Positions 41,508 through 52,100 of a stretch of DNA of 64,000 bases are shown piece after piece (positions within the stretch are counted from its first letter, which is position 1; every line of letters starts with the position of its first letter). The position numbers and the translations under genes are program-made. Location: positions 620,001 to 684,000 of the forward strand of contig JASISA010000027.1 in NCBI GenBank assembly GCA_031771865.1. Direction: 5' to 3'. Origin of the DNA: Nothophaeocryptopus gaeumannii (Eukaryota; Ascomycota; Dothideomycetes; Mycosphaerellales; Mycosphaerellaceae). The notes beneath the pieces are model-generated. The model searched no databases and was not told the origin of the DNA. It was given only the letters and a program-made list of their open reading frames with translations.

Positions 41508-43190
41508 ATGGCCACCACAGAGATTCCCCTGGTCACGACCACCTTCGGACACGCAGCTCCTCCTGCAGAAGGCCATTCAGACAAGCATGCCGTCACCATC
41601 CATATGCCCAGTTGGCAGACCGTCTTGGACTTTGTCGAGAGCAAGCCAGAGATCTTTGCCGCGATCAGGAACATATACCCTAGAATGATGCCCATCATAC
41701 AGGCGAAAGAACTCACCGACCACATCACCAAGACTCAAGCCAAAGAGGGTGAAGCATGATTCCTCTTCCCCACCAAGCTCGCTGCAGAGGCCAACGAGCA
41801 TTACGCGATTCATCCGCAGAGGAAAGAAGCTCCAATATCAGCAGACAAAGTCTCACTGCGAGCGTTTCAAATTGGAGAGCAAACGATATTCGGAATCTTC
41901 TTTCCAGCCGAGAAGAAGCCTGCAGCCATCGGCTATTGGCAGAATGCAGGTGTTGGTATCTCATCAAGATTTGCCGAAACAGCTCTCGCGAACTTGAAAA
42001 ATCTCCAAGAAGTACCCTGGGAAACAGCCGAAGCACCATCAGAGGAGTCCGCTGACCACGAAGCCATACGAAAACGCATCGTCTCGCTGCTTGAACGGTC
42101 GCCACTGGAGAAGCCAACCGCTGCGTTGCAGACTTCTGACGTGTACATTTACCAGAACGGACAAGCAGCAATCTATCACGTTCATCGATATCTCGAAGGC
42201 AGCCGCCCAGGAACAACCATCCTTTTCGGATTCGCTTTCCACTCTACGTCACACACTCTGCAAGACTTCATCTCCACATCGTACAAGTTCTTCGGTCTTG
42301 GTACAGAATACGACGAGCTTGAAGCTTTTCTCAAAGACGGGAAGAGTAACGGCCGTCCATTACAAGCCATCTGGGCCGAGTTCCCTTCGAACCCACTCCT
42401 TGTCACTCCGGATCTGAAGCGTCTGCGAGATCTTGCGGACGAGTACGACTGTCCACTACTCATAGATGATACAATATCGAGCTTCTGCAACGTCGATCTC
42501 CTCGGCCCATCTGGAGCGGACGTACTCGTTACCTCCCTCACGAAATCCTTCTCCGGCTACGCAGACGTGATGGGCGGGAGTGCTGTCCTCAATCCCTCAC
42601 GTAAAACTCATCAAGATCTGAAACCCATCTTCGATGCCAACTATACAAACGAGCTCTTCAAAGCCGACGCAACCGTCCTCCTCTCCAACAGCGCAGACTA
42701 CCTCCCCCGCTCCAAGATCTTAAACCATAACGCCGTCACAGTCGTCAATTACCTCGTCGCCGAATCCAGCAAACCCGATTCCCCCATCGCCAAAATTTGG
42801 TACCCAACAACCTCCCCCACAATGGTCCTCTACGATGCTCGCATGCGTCCCTCAACAGCAGACTTCACCCCCGGCTACGGCTGCCTCTTCAGCGTCGAAC
42901 TCAAAACTGCCTTCGCCACACAAGCTTTCTACGATAGTCTCGGTGACCATACCCACATCGGACCACATCTGGGAGCGCATCGGACGTTGGTGCTTGCGTA
43001 CAACGAGGCAATCTATGCCAAAGAACTCGAAGACGTGAGGAAATGGGGTATGGACGAGAGGCAGATTAGGGTCAGTGTCGGGCTAGAGGATGCAGAGCTA
43101 CTCTTGAGGATTTTTGAGGTTGCGATCAGGAAGGGGAAGGAGGGGATGGAGAGGGAGAAGGAGGTGCCGGTTGTTGCTGGGTTGACGTAG
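41508..43190 (+). pseudogene. Cystathionine gamma-synthase-like PLP enzyme, interrupted by one TGA
   Basis: The ATG at 41508 has a good context (CACAATGGCC). The frame codes for a Cys/Met-metabolism PLP fold: IYQNGQAAIYHVHRYLEG (PLP phosphate region), QAIWAEFPSNPLL, DCPLLIDDTISSFCNVDLL and the Schiff-base lysine in VTSLTKSFSGYADVMGG. The end (GCLFSVELKTAFATQAFYDS, RQIRVSVGLED) is also typical. Such enzymes in fungi act in transsulfuration or in secondary-metabolite C-C or C-S bond formation. The frame is open over 560 codons except for TGA at 41757-41759, between KTQAKEGEA and FLFPTKLAAEANEH, a block that belongs to the conserved fold. No intron consensus removes it. The truncated product would be 83 residues. 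Confidence 0.7.
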
Positions 43191-43515
43191 GGTGGATATG
43201 AGTGACGCTTGTTCTTCATTGATTCGATTTCAAGCTATAACAACGCGGCACCTTAGTCTCTCTCGTGCGATATGTACTCCGTCTACTGCTGATGTCATGC
43301 TTCAGGTCTTTCCTGTTTTCATCATCGTCTCAAAAACCTCATCCCCTCACAAAAAAGTTCGGAAATCACACCCTCGTTAAACGTGGCCTTCACGCTTTTC
43401 TTAGCGGTTCCTGTGTTGCAGGCGCTGTGTCTCGGACTCGAAGGTCACCCATTGTGGCTCGGGGCGTTTGATGCGGTCGATGAAGAGAATGACGGTACGG
43501 ACTGCTGCTGCTTAC
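43191..43515. other. Intergenic region
   Basis: No gene recognised; 3' flanks of the PLP gene and the F-box fragment. Confidence 0.35.
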
Positions 43516-43779
43516 TCAGGGTTTTGAAGCGATGCTGTAGGCTTCGTAGAGGCTTTCCGGTTCGCAGAGAAGAATGGCGACGCAGTCATAGCGTCGCTCG
43601 AAGTAAGTGTGCTTTGTCTTAGAACGGGCTTCCTTGCTGACGAGACGGACACTCCCGATGTCTTTTTTTGGGAGGTGGGATGCGATGTGCGTGAAAAGCT
43701 CGGTGGGCAGTTGTGAAAGGAGGGACGGCGGTGGTACTGTGGACGACATAGCTGCTGATGATTGCGCAGATGCAGCCAT
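43516..43779 (-). pseudogene. F-box protein fragment
   Basis: The ATG at 43779 gives 87 residues with a clear F-box (LLSQLPTELFTHIASHLPKKD, then SVRLVSKEARSKTKHTYFERR), followed by ESLYEAYSIASKP and a stop. Related fungal proteins go on for several hundred residues with LRR-like repeats; here nothing recognisable follows in any frame. It is therefore either a truncated gene or a short F-box-only protein. Skp1 binding is possible in principle, but there is no substrate domain. Confidence 0.5.
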
Positions 43780-44320
43780 GATAGCTGATGTAGATTGTTA
43801 TTAGGATGACTCGCAGTTGGAATAGAGCTGGTCAAAGACGTACAGACGACGACTCGAGGAGCGGTAATGGTCTGACATTTTTTCGAAATGTTTGGTCGTG
43901 ATGTAGTCGCTTTGAATGTGATGTCTGAAGAAGAGCGCCGATGCTGAGAGGCTATTTTGATTGGTGTTCGTATTTCAGAGGTGGTGCCGCGGAAGGGTGG
44001 TTTTATCAGTGGAACGCTTTAAGGTTCAGGACGACCTGCGCCTCACATGGCAAAGCTCGGACCTGTTGGTTTGACGTAGCGAACTTCAGTCTCTACCAAT
44101 TGGTTTACAGCACCGGATTATTGTTTTTACAGCACAAAAAGAGGTAGTGCTGATGATTGAGTCTAGTAAGGTGTTGATATCACTATTCTACAAGCATTTC
44201 CGCAATGATGATCTCGCCCCCTGGTTCTCTCCCGAGTGCCGGCGGTTGTTCCCAGTTGAGCTTGAATTCTCATCCTCAGTCTACGCCTTCGTATCCACCG
44301 CATGATCCGTCTTACTGATA
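43780..44320. other. Intergenic region
   Basis: No gene recognised between the two F-box loci. Confidence 0.35.
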
Positions 44321-45745
44321 TTAGATCGGGCCATTGCCCTCACCATCGCAACAGTCCTTGGCAGTAACTTCCTCCACCCCACAGAGCTCCTTTAGAACAT
44401 CTTCAAGTGCCTCTCTTCGCGGATCCCTGTACTGCTCGTACTCGAATACGAAAAGATCCTTCAGGTAAACCTTCTTGAGGTTAGAATGCTTACTGATGAA
44501 GTGGACCAAGCTCGTCATGTTGATGTCGCCCATCTCCAGACTCAACTCCTTGAGTTCGGAGAAGGATTCGGCTTGGCGGTCCACGAGAAAGGCCCAGATT
44601 GGTCCTGCTTCGACCCATTTCTGATAGTTGAATGACTTGTTGTCAATCTGGCTTTCATCCCGAACGTCAAAGTAGACATCTTGAAGTTTTGGCGCATTCA
44701 TGATTGCCTGCAGGAATGCAGCCGCGAGGCCCGTGACATCCTCTCCGCCGTGCTTGTTCACAGCAATCATTAGGCTCTGCACACTCTGCAAGACGTTGGT
44801 GAAGTCATCGACGACCTCTTGGGTGAGGGTGTTCAAGTCGACACTCCACTCATAAAGGTCGACATTGAGCGTAGTGATGGGTAGCTTGCTGCGTGCTAGC
44901 GCGGAGATGTTTGTACTAAATGGCCGATTGTTGCTTAGAGGTGGGCAGTCAAATGCGGACTTGTCAGAAGTGCCGCCAGGCATGTTGTAATGAGTTGGCT
45001 CGGCAGGACATCCAAAGTACTTCTCATCAACGAACGAAGCGACGGTCGAGCTCATCAGCGTTCGCTTCCAGGGTGGCGGTTTGAGATCTCCATATTCCTC
45101 GTCTGCGGCGGCCTCGAAGGTTGTACGATCCATGATGTTGACCTTGCACAGCTTCTTGAATGGTTTGAGTTTGTTGAAACAGTCAGCGAGGATGTATTCA
45201 TCCGCGCCATTCTTGGGGACATCGGAAAGCAGGTGCTGCTGCAGACCATATGCCGAGCGATGTTCTCCATAGACAGCACGCTTCTGAGCACCGGCATCAT
45301 CTAAGAGATGAGGTTGCTTGATGACATCGATCAGGAAGGTGATAGACTCGACATTTTTTGCAAACTCGGGACGATGGATCATGGTGTCGACCGTCGGATA
45401 GGCATGCGTGTCACAGGACATGAACGTGATCTTGTTGCATCGCTTGGCATAGCAGTCCAATGCCTTGCCGGCTACCTCCTTGTTCGTGAGTCTCAGCGAT
45501 TTGAGGCTGGACGTCGGCTAATAGTCGGTTACCACATCGAAAAGCTCTTGTGGCAGGTCCAAGATGCGGAAAGGACGGTCAGGTGTGAAGGTCACTGTGG
45601 TTCCGGTGGAGTTGCTGATGGTAGTCGTGACGCCAAAGCGTGTTTTGACGTGCGTGACCAAGTTGTCCGGGTCGGAGCTTCCGGAGAAGGCGATGTTGGT
45701 GCCGAGTGCGGCAATATGGTACTGCTGCACTGCTCGTTGAGACAT
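44321..45745 (-). pseudogene. F-box protein interrupted by one TAG
   Basis: The ATG at 45745 starts MSQRAVQQYHIAALGTN. The F-box begins with FRILDLPQELFDVVTDY, is cut by TAG at 45518-45520 and continues at once in the same frame as PTSSLKSLRLTNKEVAGKAL, where F-boxes usually have Leu before the Pro. The rest (about 395 residues) is intact, with LRR-like lines such as SELKELSLEMGDINMTSLVH and SNLKKVYLKDLFVFEYEQ. No splice sites bracket the stop and no frameshift exists. It therefore looks like a single-base pseudogene, or a gene expressed by readthrough. Target unknown. Confidence 0.68.
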
Positions 45746-45913
45746 GGCGGACGATGTGTCGGTATCGGAAGGCGGTGATGCGTGCTGTACAGCGGTGAAG
45801 TATATAGACTTTAGTTGAATTGGGACTGCAGATGAACGGAAAGGGCGTGGTCTAGGCAAGAAATAGTATAAACGGCACCTGTAAGCTCTGAGACGCAGGG
45901 TTTTGTATACATC

Positions 45914-47181
45914 TTACTTGTTCTTGTCCCCGCCTCTCTGCATGAAAGGGCTGTTCATCAGCTTGTCCCAATTATGCATCCTAAGAGACATCCGGAAGTC
46001 AGCAATCGAGCTTCTCACGCCAGAATTAAAACTTACATCTCAGTATTCATCTTACTAATACCGACCTCCTCGCCTGCCCGCTGAATCATCTCCGCTTGAT
46101 ACTCCCTGACCGCATCTACCTGCGATTTCTGGCCCTTTTGCACCTCAAACAACACCTCCGTGAGCTTGACAGCATCCGCAATCCCATGATTCATCCCCTG
46201 TCCGCGATGGAAAGACATAGCATGAGCGGCATCCCCGACAAGAGCCACCCTACCACCCCATGCATCATCCGGTATCTCCACCGGTGCCCAGACCGAGATA
46301 CGATTATTCGGTACCCTCGTTCCTGCGGGTATGCTCGCCCAAGCAGTCGTGAAAGGCTCCCCAAACACCTCCGCAGCCTCAGCTTTCAACTTTGCAAGAT
46401 CCAGCTCCGCCAAACTCGCAGTCTGCGGTCCAAGTTTCCACGTCCACTGCAGCTGGAAACTCCAGGCTTCAGGTTTCTCAGGATCCGGCACATCCTGCAC
46501 CGAAAGCCAAAGCCAGTAGCCTCTCGGATGGACGCCAATGGCCATAATCGGACTCAACGACTTCTTTAGAAATCTCGCGATCTCGGCATCTTGGTAGCAG
46601 ATATGCATGTTGACACCTCCATACGGCACCTGGAATGCCTTACCTTCTGCGTTCCCGGAGAAAACTGCCTCTCGCACCGCAGAACTCGCTCCATCAGCCC
46701 CAACTACCAGCGTCCCAGTCGCTGTTGAGCCATCCTCAAACCCGATTGTCACACTCCCAGCCGCTTCATCGGAGATGAGGATTTTGAAGACCTTCCCATA
46801 CTGCACATCCACTCCATCAGTACAGAGGCTTCTCATCTTCCTTCTACTAACTCTCAACATCTTGACCAACGGGATACTCTTCAACAACTCTGCATTTACC
46901 GCATTGTACACAGGCATGGCGTTCCCAGTCTCCGGAAACTCATAGTGGGGATCTACCGAGACCGTTTGAAGTCGATCGTGCAGCTCTGGTGGTAATAATT
47001 TTGAGAGCATTGGGAGTGCCCATTGGATGGACATGCCCCATTCTCGGGGGCGGTGTAAAGATGCAGATTCCTCGGATTCGAAGATAGAGAACGGAATGCC
47101 GTTCTTTTTTAGGCCTTGGGCTAGCAGGAGTCCGCTGATTCCGGCGCCTATGATGAGGACGTGGAGGTTGTTGGAGGCCAT
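45914..47181 (-). CDS. FAD-dependent monooxygenase (aromatic hydroxylase type)
   Basis: Exons 47181-46037 and 45980-45914 give about 403 residues; the 56-bp intron (GTAAGT...TCTTAG) adds a last exon ending RGGDKNK. The N-terminal Rossmann site is VLIIGAGISGLLLAQGLKK, the DG motif is VVGADGASSAVREAVF, and the GD motif is VALVGDAAHAMSFHRGQGMN. This is the salicylate-hydroxylase / zeaxanthin-epoxidase-like group of class A flavoprotein monooxygenases, soluble, using NAD(P)H to hydroxylate aromatic or polyketide substrates. Substrate cannot be told. It is intact, unlike its neighbours (a broken F-box gene and a P450 pseudogene). It could belong to the same former metabolic cluster as the FAD-fusion and PLP genes. 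Confidence 0.85.
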
Positions 47182-47589
47182 GCAGTCCAGTCGGACCTTA
47201 TTGCGCGCCCTGGGAATTGCTGCTGTGGGAACAAAGGAAGGGCTCTTGGTCAGTGCTTGAGTTGACTATTATTTTACGGTGTGAGGACAGGAGAGAGCCC
47301 TGACTCCTGACATAGCTTTGGACGCATCTTCAGCTGGGACGGGTGATGTCCGATGGTAGCGGGTGGCTTGCATGGCCTAGACGAAGCCGGCCGTTTCTAA
47401 GGGCCTGGCAAGGCGGTCTTATGGTATGAGATCGGCATGGCGGTCATTGAGATATGCGCATAGCTTGATCCAGATCATCCAGATGATGAGGCATGTGAGA
47501 GTGATGACAAGAGTGCTGAATAAGACTGGTGCAGGTTGGATGTGAGATGTGAGATGTGATGTTCCCATCCCATTGTCTCATGCCGGCTA
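47182..47589. other. Intergenic region
   Basis: Promoter side of the FAD monooxygenase. The missing 5' part of the P450 is not recognisable here. Confidence 0.4.
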
Positions 47590-48719
47590 TTGACGGCTTT
47601 TGCCCTCAAGTCGAGCTTGGCACTCACCTCACCTCCTCGTTTCGTACCTCCAACCCTCCGCTATGCAGGTCCGAATTACTTGGCTTTCGATATCATGGGC
47701 GATCTTGTGTTTGGGAAGACATTCGAGATGCTGGAAGGGCGGGATAATCGACTTGCAATAGATTTGATTTCGTCTGCTTCCCACCGCCACCTCATTCGTG
47801 GAACATACCTACCCATCAACATATGGCATCTGAATAGTTACTCTTCCTCAAGATCGGTACATGCAGTACTCCAAAGGACAGGCTGCAGAGCGGACGAAAC
47901 AAGGGACGCATATCGATTGAAAGGACTTTCACTATCTCCTGAAGGCAAAAGATCCAGAAATGGGCAAAGGGTTCACGACGCCGGAGTTGGGGGAAAGCAA
48001 CCTACTCATCATCGCCGGGTCAGATACGACTTGAACGGCTCTGGCTGCGACGATTCTCTATCTTATCCATAATTCTGAGAAGCTGGCAAAGGTGAGTCAA
48101 GAAGTCAGCCTGCCTTCTCCAATGTCGAAACTATCCGAAACGAAAGTGCGGTGGGTTACATTGCCGTATTTGCGAGCTTGTTTTGACGAAGCAATGAGAT
48201 TATCTCCTTCTGTAGGAGGCCAACTACCAAGGGAAGTACTTAAGGGAGGCATAGATATCGATGGATTGCATGTTCCAGAACGGACGGTCGTTGGCGTGCC
48301 GCACTATGCGATTCATCACAATCCGGACTACTACCCGCAGCCATTCGAGTTCAAGCCAGAGAGGTGGATCGCGGGTCCCGCGGCCGATGTGACTGCTGAG
48401 AGTCGGCTTTGGCACAGGGTGCGTTTTTCCATTTTCGATTGGATCGAGGGGATGTATTGGAAAAGGTAAGCAGCTTGAACATGCAGCGTCGCAGATCCTC
48501 CACTCACATGGCCGATTAGGTATGGCGTATCACGAACTAACTTTAACCCTCGCTCGCACCGTCTACATGTACGATATGCGTCTTGCGCCAGGCACGACAA
48601 TCGGCGAACGCCAGCCGTAATTTGAGTATGGCCGACAGAGGAGGTCAGAATTCCAGCTCAAAGACTCATTTACTAGTTGGAAGAAAGGTCCGCTTGTCCA
48701 GCTCGGAGCGCGCCAGTGA
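47590..48719 (+). pseudogene. Cytochrome P450 pseudogene (5' truncated)
   Basis: Recognisable P450 blocks in order: GPNYLAFDIMGDLVFGKTFE, the I-helix AGSDTT followed by TGA (48032-48034) and TALAATILYLIHN, the ExxR helix FDEAMRLSP, the block HNPDYYPQPFEFKPERWIAG, the heme loop FPFSIGSRGCIGKG (in another frame), MAYHELTLTLARTVYMYDMR, a TAA at 48618-48620, and EFQLKDSF near the end. This order and ending are typical of benzoate-hydroxylase-like fungal P450s (ER-anchored monooxygenases). The N-terminal ~200 residues, with the membrane anchor, are missing. Frameshifts near 48,110-48,165 and 48,420 and two nonsense codons make it dead. Confidence 0.75.
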
Positions 48720-49183
48720 ATTCTACACCATGCAGCGCACTCGTTGTAGAGAATGACAGAGCCGAAGTTAATTCTCAATGCCGGTTCACGATCAAAGTGA
48801 ACAAGTTGCCCTCTTGTCAAGACATCATGCAGGCCAAATGGAACCACATTAGATAAATGAGCCTTCATCAAACCGAGCTACTAGTACGGCTCTTCCCATT
48901 CTGTTCTGCTCTGCTATGCGAGGTCTGTAACTAGAACTTATACACTATGCTAACCCCATCTCCTCCCTCACGTAACAATCGTCAACCTGTATCGAACTTT
49001 CTGTATCTTTCTTCACAGCTCAAATTTCCCACAAGAGAAACCTTCATCGTGGACATTATAAATATGCGTTGTGTTGCCCATTTCCATCCGAAAAACGCCT
49101 CGCTAACCCCAAAACCCAAAAGAATCTCACTACTCTCTCCTCATCCACTTCCCACTCTTCATTCACCCGCCTCCGGCTCACCT
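48720..49183. other. Intergenic region
   Basis: No gene recognised; 3' flank of the large minus-strand gene. Confidence 0.4.
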
Positions 49184-52100
49184 TCAATGCTGAGGAGGCG
49201 CCCACTCCATCCCGGGATAACTCACGCCTCGCATAATCAACTCTTCCTCACCCACAGTCATATCATCCCTCCTGCCCGAGTACCCACTACTCGGTCTTCT
49301 CCCGTGCCCACCACCACTAAACTGCCTGTTCCCCATCGCAGGCGGCGGATACGGCCCTTCTTGCGCAAACGGAGATCGTGAGGGATGATGATGCTGGGCA
49401 GCGAGGTTATAGGGCCCATCATTAAGAGAAGTCACTCCGCTAGCGCCGCCGTAGCCAGAAGGAGGACGTTGGTTAACTTGCTGCTGATGTTGAGCGAGTT
49501 GCATAGTTGGATGATAGGCCGAGCCGCCGCTGTGTTGGCGGGAGGTATGTTGCATCGGTCTGACCGGAGGCCAGCTTTCCTGTGCACCTGGCTGTTGACG
49601 AGCGTAGTACCGACCTTGGGAAGGCGGTCGAGGAGCTTGTTGGCGGGGATACCATTGTTGGGTCTGGTTCTGTGGCCCTTGTGGTGGAGGCATCCAATCG
49701 TATGCTTGGTTTTGGGGCGTTTTAGGCGAATGCGGCGGGCTTGGATATGATTGCCCTTCGGGTGCATATCCATAGGGTCTTTTCGGCATTGGACTTCGTT
49801 GCGGCGGCGGCAGAGGCCCTTGATACTGTGCACCTCCGGGCGTATCAGGCGTGTACGGTAGACCTTGCCCAGCATACTGTGGTTGCTGCTGATGTTCGTG
49901 TTGGTACTCGTCTGGCCTGCGATCAGCCCTCGTAGCCCAAGAACTCACCCTACTCCCGGCCTCACTTCCCTCTCCTGCTCTGGGCAGAATGATCGACCAA
50001 GGCGTTTGCTGATCGACATATTCCTTCGCCGGAGACCTCGCCATCTCAGCACCAATAGATCCAACAGCTTCTTTCGGTAGACCTTGCGTGAACAGCTGCC
50101 CAGGCTGTCCAGGAGGCATCGCATACCCTTCTGAGCCAGCTCGACGATGCACGGGCGAGATGCTAGACCCTCGTGATCCGAATGGTCTCTGACCTTGCGA
50201 GAAATGTTCCGATCGTCCAGAAGCAATCTGATCTGATCCATACGAATCATTCCTGACACCTCTTGGAGAACTTGGGCTCATCGGTGGCGGAGATTGTGCG
50301 GGCAACGGGACCTGGCTGGTATAACTGCCGCCCCCATGCCTGATTGGCGATCCATAGCCTTGAGGTTCAAACCCAATGTCCCGGACAGGCGGCAAAAACT
50401 CCGCCGGAGGACCAATCGGCTGGATAGGTCTAATGAAGCTCGCCTCTACAGGTCTGAAAGCCTCTGGAACTCGGGCCATGGGTCTTTCCCTTCCTTGAGA
50501 ACGTAGACTTCGAAACTCCGGCATGTTTTGTTGTCCTGGTGCTGCCATCGAAGGCTGTACCTGTGGTAGAGTCGGTTCACGCTGTTGGAGTTCTCGTTCA
50601 CGCCGCTCTCGCTCTCGCTGTTCGCGCACAGCACTAGGTCCATACCACCCATCAGCAGGAGGCTGACCATCTGCCGGAAGCACTAGAGGCCTCGCTCCAG
50701 ATTTCTGCATCAGTCGTTGCTGCTGCAGAGCTCTCTGTGTAGCGTTCGAAACTGACCACCCAGCAGCGGAATTCTCACTGTACGCACTGCCGCTCGCCTC
50801 TCGTCGGCGCTGAGCCTCATACTCAGCGTATGAAGTGGCAGCACCCATAACAGTCGCACTATCGCCCGTCCTCGGCGCAGAAGCAGTCGCAGGTCTCGGA
50901 CTTCCGGATGCGCGGGCCTGCTCTGTCGTCGCCGGAGCCATCTTCTTCAATTTCCCACTACTCTCCTTCTCTTCCTTCTTACTTTCCTTCTCACCTCCCG
51001 CAACCGTGCTGCTTCTTCCCAGTAGACTCTTCAATCCGGAAAACCGCTTCTTCTTAGTCGGCTCGATCTCAATGGCATTTAAGCTCGCCCGTTGAGGTTT
51101 CTGGAGGCGGTTCTTGACCGTCAAACTCGAGTCGGCTCTCTCCATCGCTGCTATGCCGGTAGAAATTCCAGGAGCAGGCGCTCCACCAGTAGACTGCAAA
51201 GGCTGAGTGTCTCTATCCGATGGAAGGGGGGCGATCACAGAGCTGCTCCGGCTGGAGTCCAGTCTGGTTGCACTGTTGTATGCGCTGCTTCTTCTCGATG
51301 ATAAAGCCTGCCAGATGCCGCTCTTTCGCCTGCCTTCTTTGACTTGTCTTTGATCCTTGATAGGGTCTTCCCTTTCGGTCGCTTCAGGTGTGATGTTCTC
51401 AGCATATCCGAAGGAACCTAAGCCTTCTAACCCATGATCATCGCTAATGGCGGAAGGTTGTGGGATTCCACCACCTGCAACGCTGTTCTCCGATCCGCGG
51501 AAGAAGGTGCTGTGTCTTGAACTCCTCGCACTTCTGAGATCACCAGATCCATTGCCCATATCGGCAGAAGGATGTGGCGAGTGGCCAGGACTCGCAACGA
51601 GAACACCACTTCCACTCGCAACGCTCGATCTCAGCTTCTCGTACTCGGTCGGCTGCACGCTGCTTGCAGTGCTATTTCGGAAGACAGGATGTTGCATGAA
51701 AGGCGGCGTCCCAGGCGGCGGGCCAGCCATAATGCTTAAATCCACCGATGGCCATCCGGTCTCTTCGACTTGCCGCTCGTGCTCCGTAGAGATCTGTTCC
51801 TGTGTATACCCCCTCGCATCTCTCGGGAGAGGCATGTACGAGAGAGGACGATCGGGCATGCCAGGACGTGAATGGTAGGGTCTGCTGGCGAAGCGCTGTT
51901 GATATTCCGAGGGAGGCTGTTGTAGAGGTGCGAGACCTCCAACTGCTACGACGCCAGGCGATGCTATTGATTGTCGTTGTTGCTGAAGCAGCTCTTGGAC
52001 CTGAGCAGCACGAGGGCCTTGGGCAATCGATGGCGCCGTCGCAGTAATTGGGCCGGCTGGCACAGCTTGCGCAGACATCGGCTCTTCAGGCTCTGCAAAC

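Noticed and set aside
3659..41759. Reassignment of TGA to a sense codon, or selenocysteine
   Set aside because: ADE1 and RRP40 end at TGA in their normal places, the interrupted residue differs between genes (Gly expected at 8010), and no selenocysteine element was looked for or is expected in these fungi.
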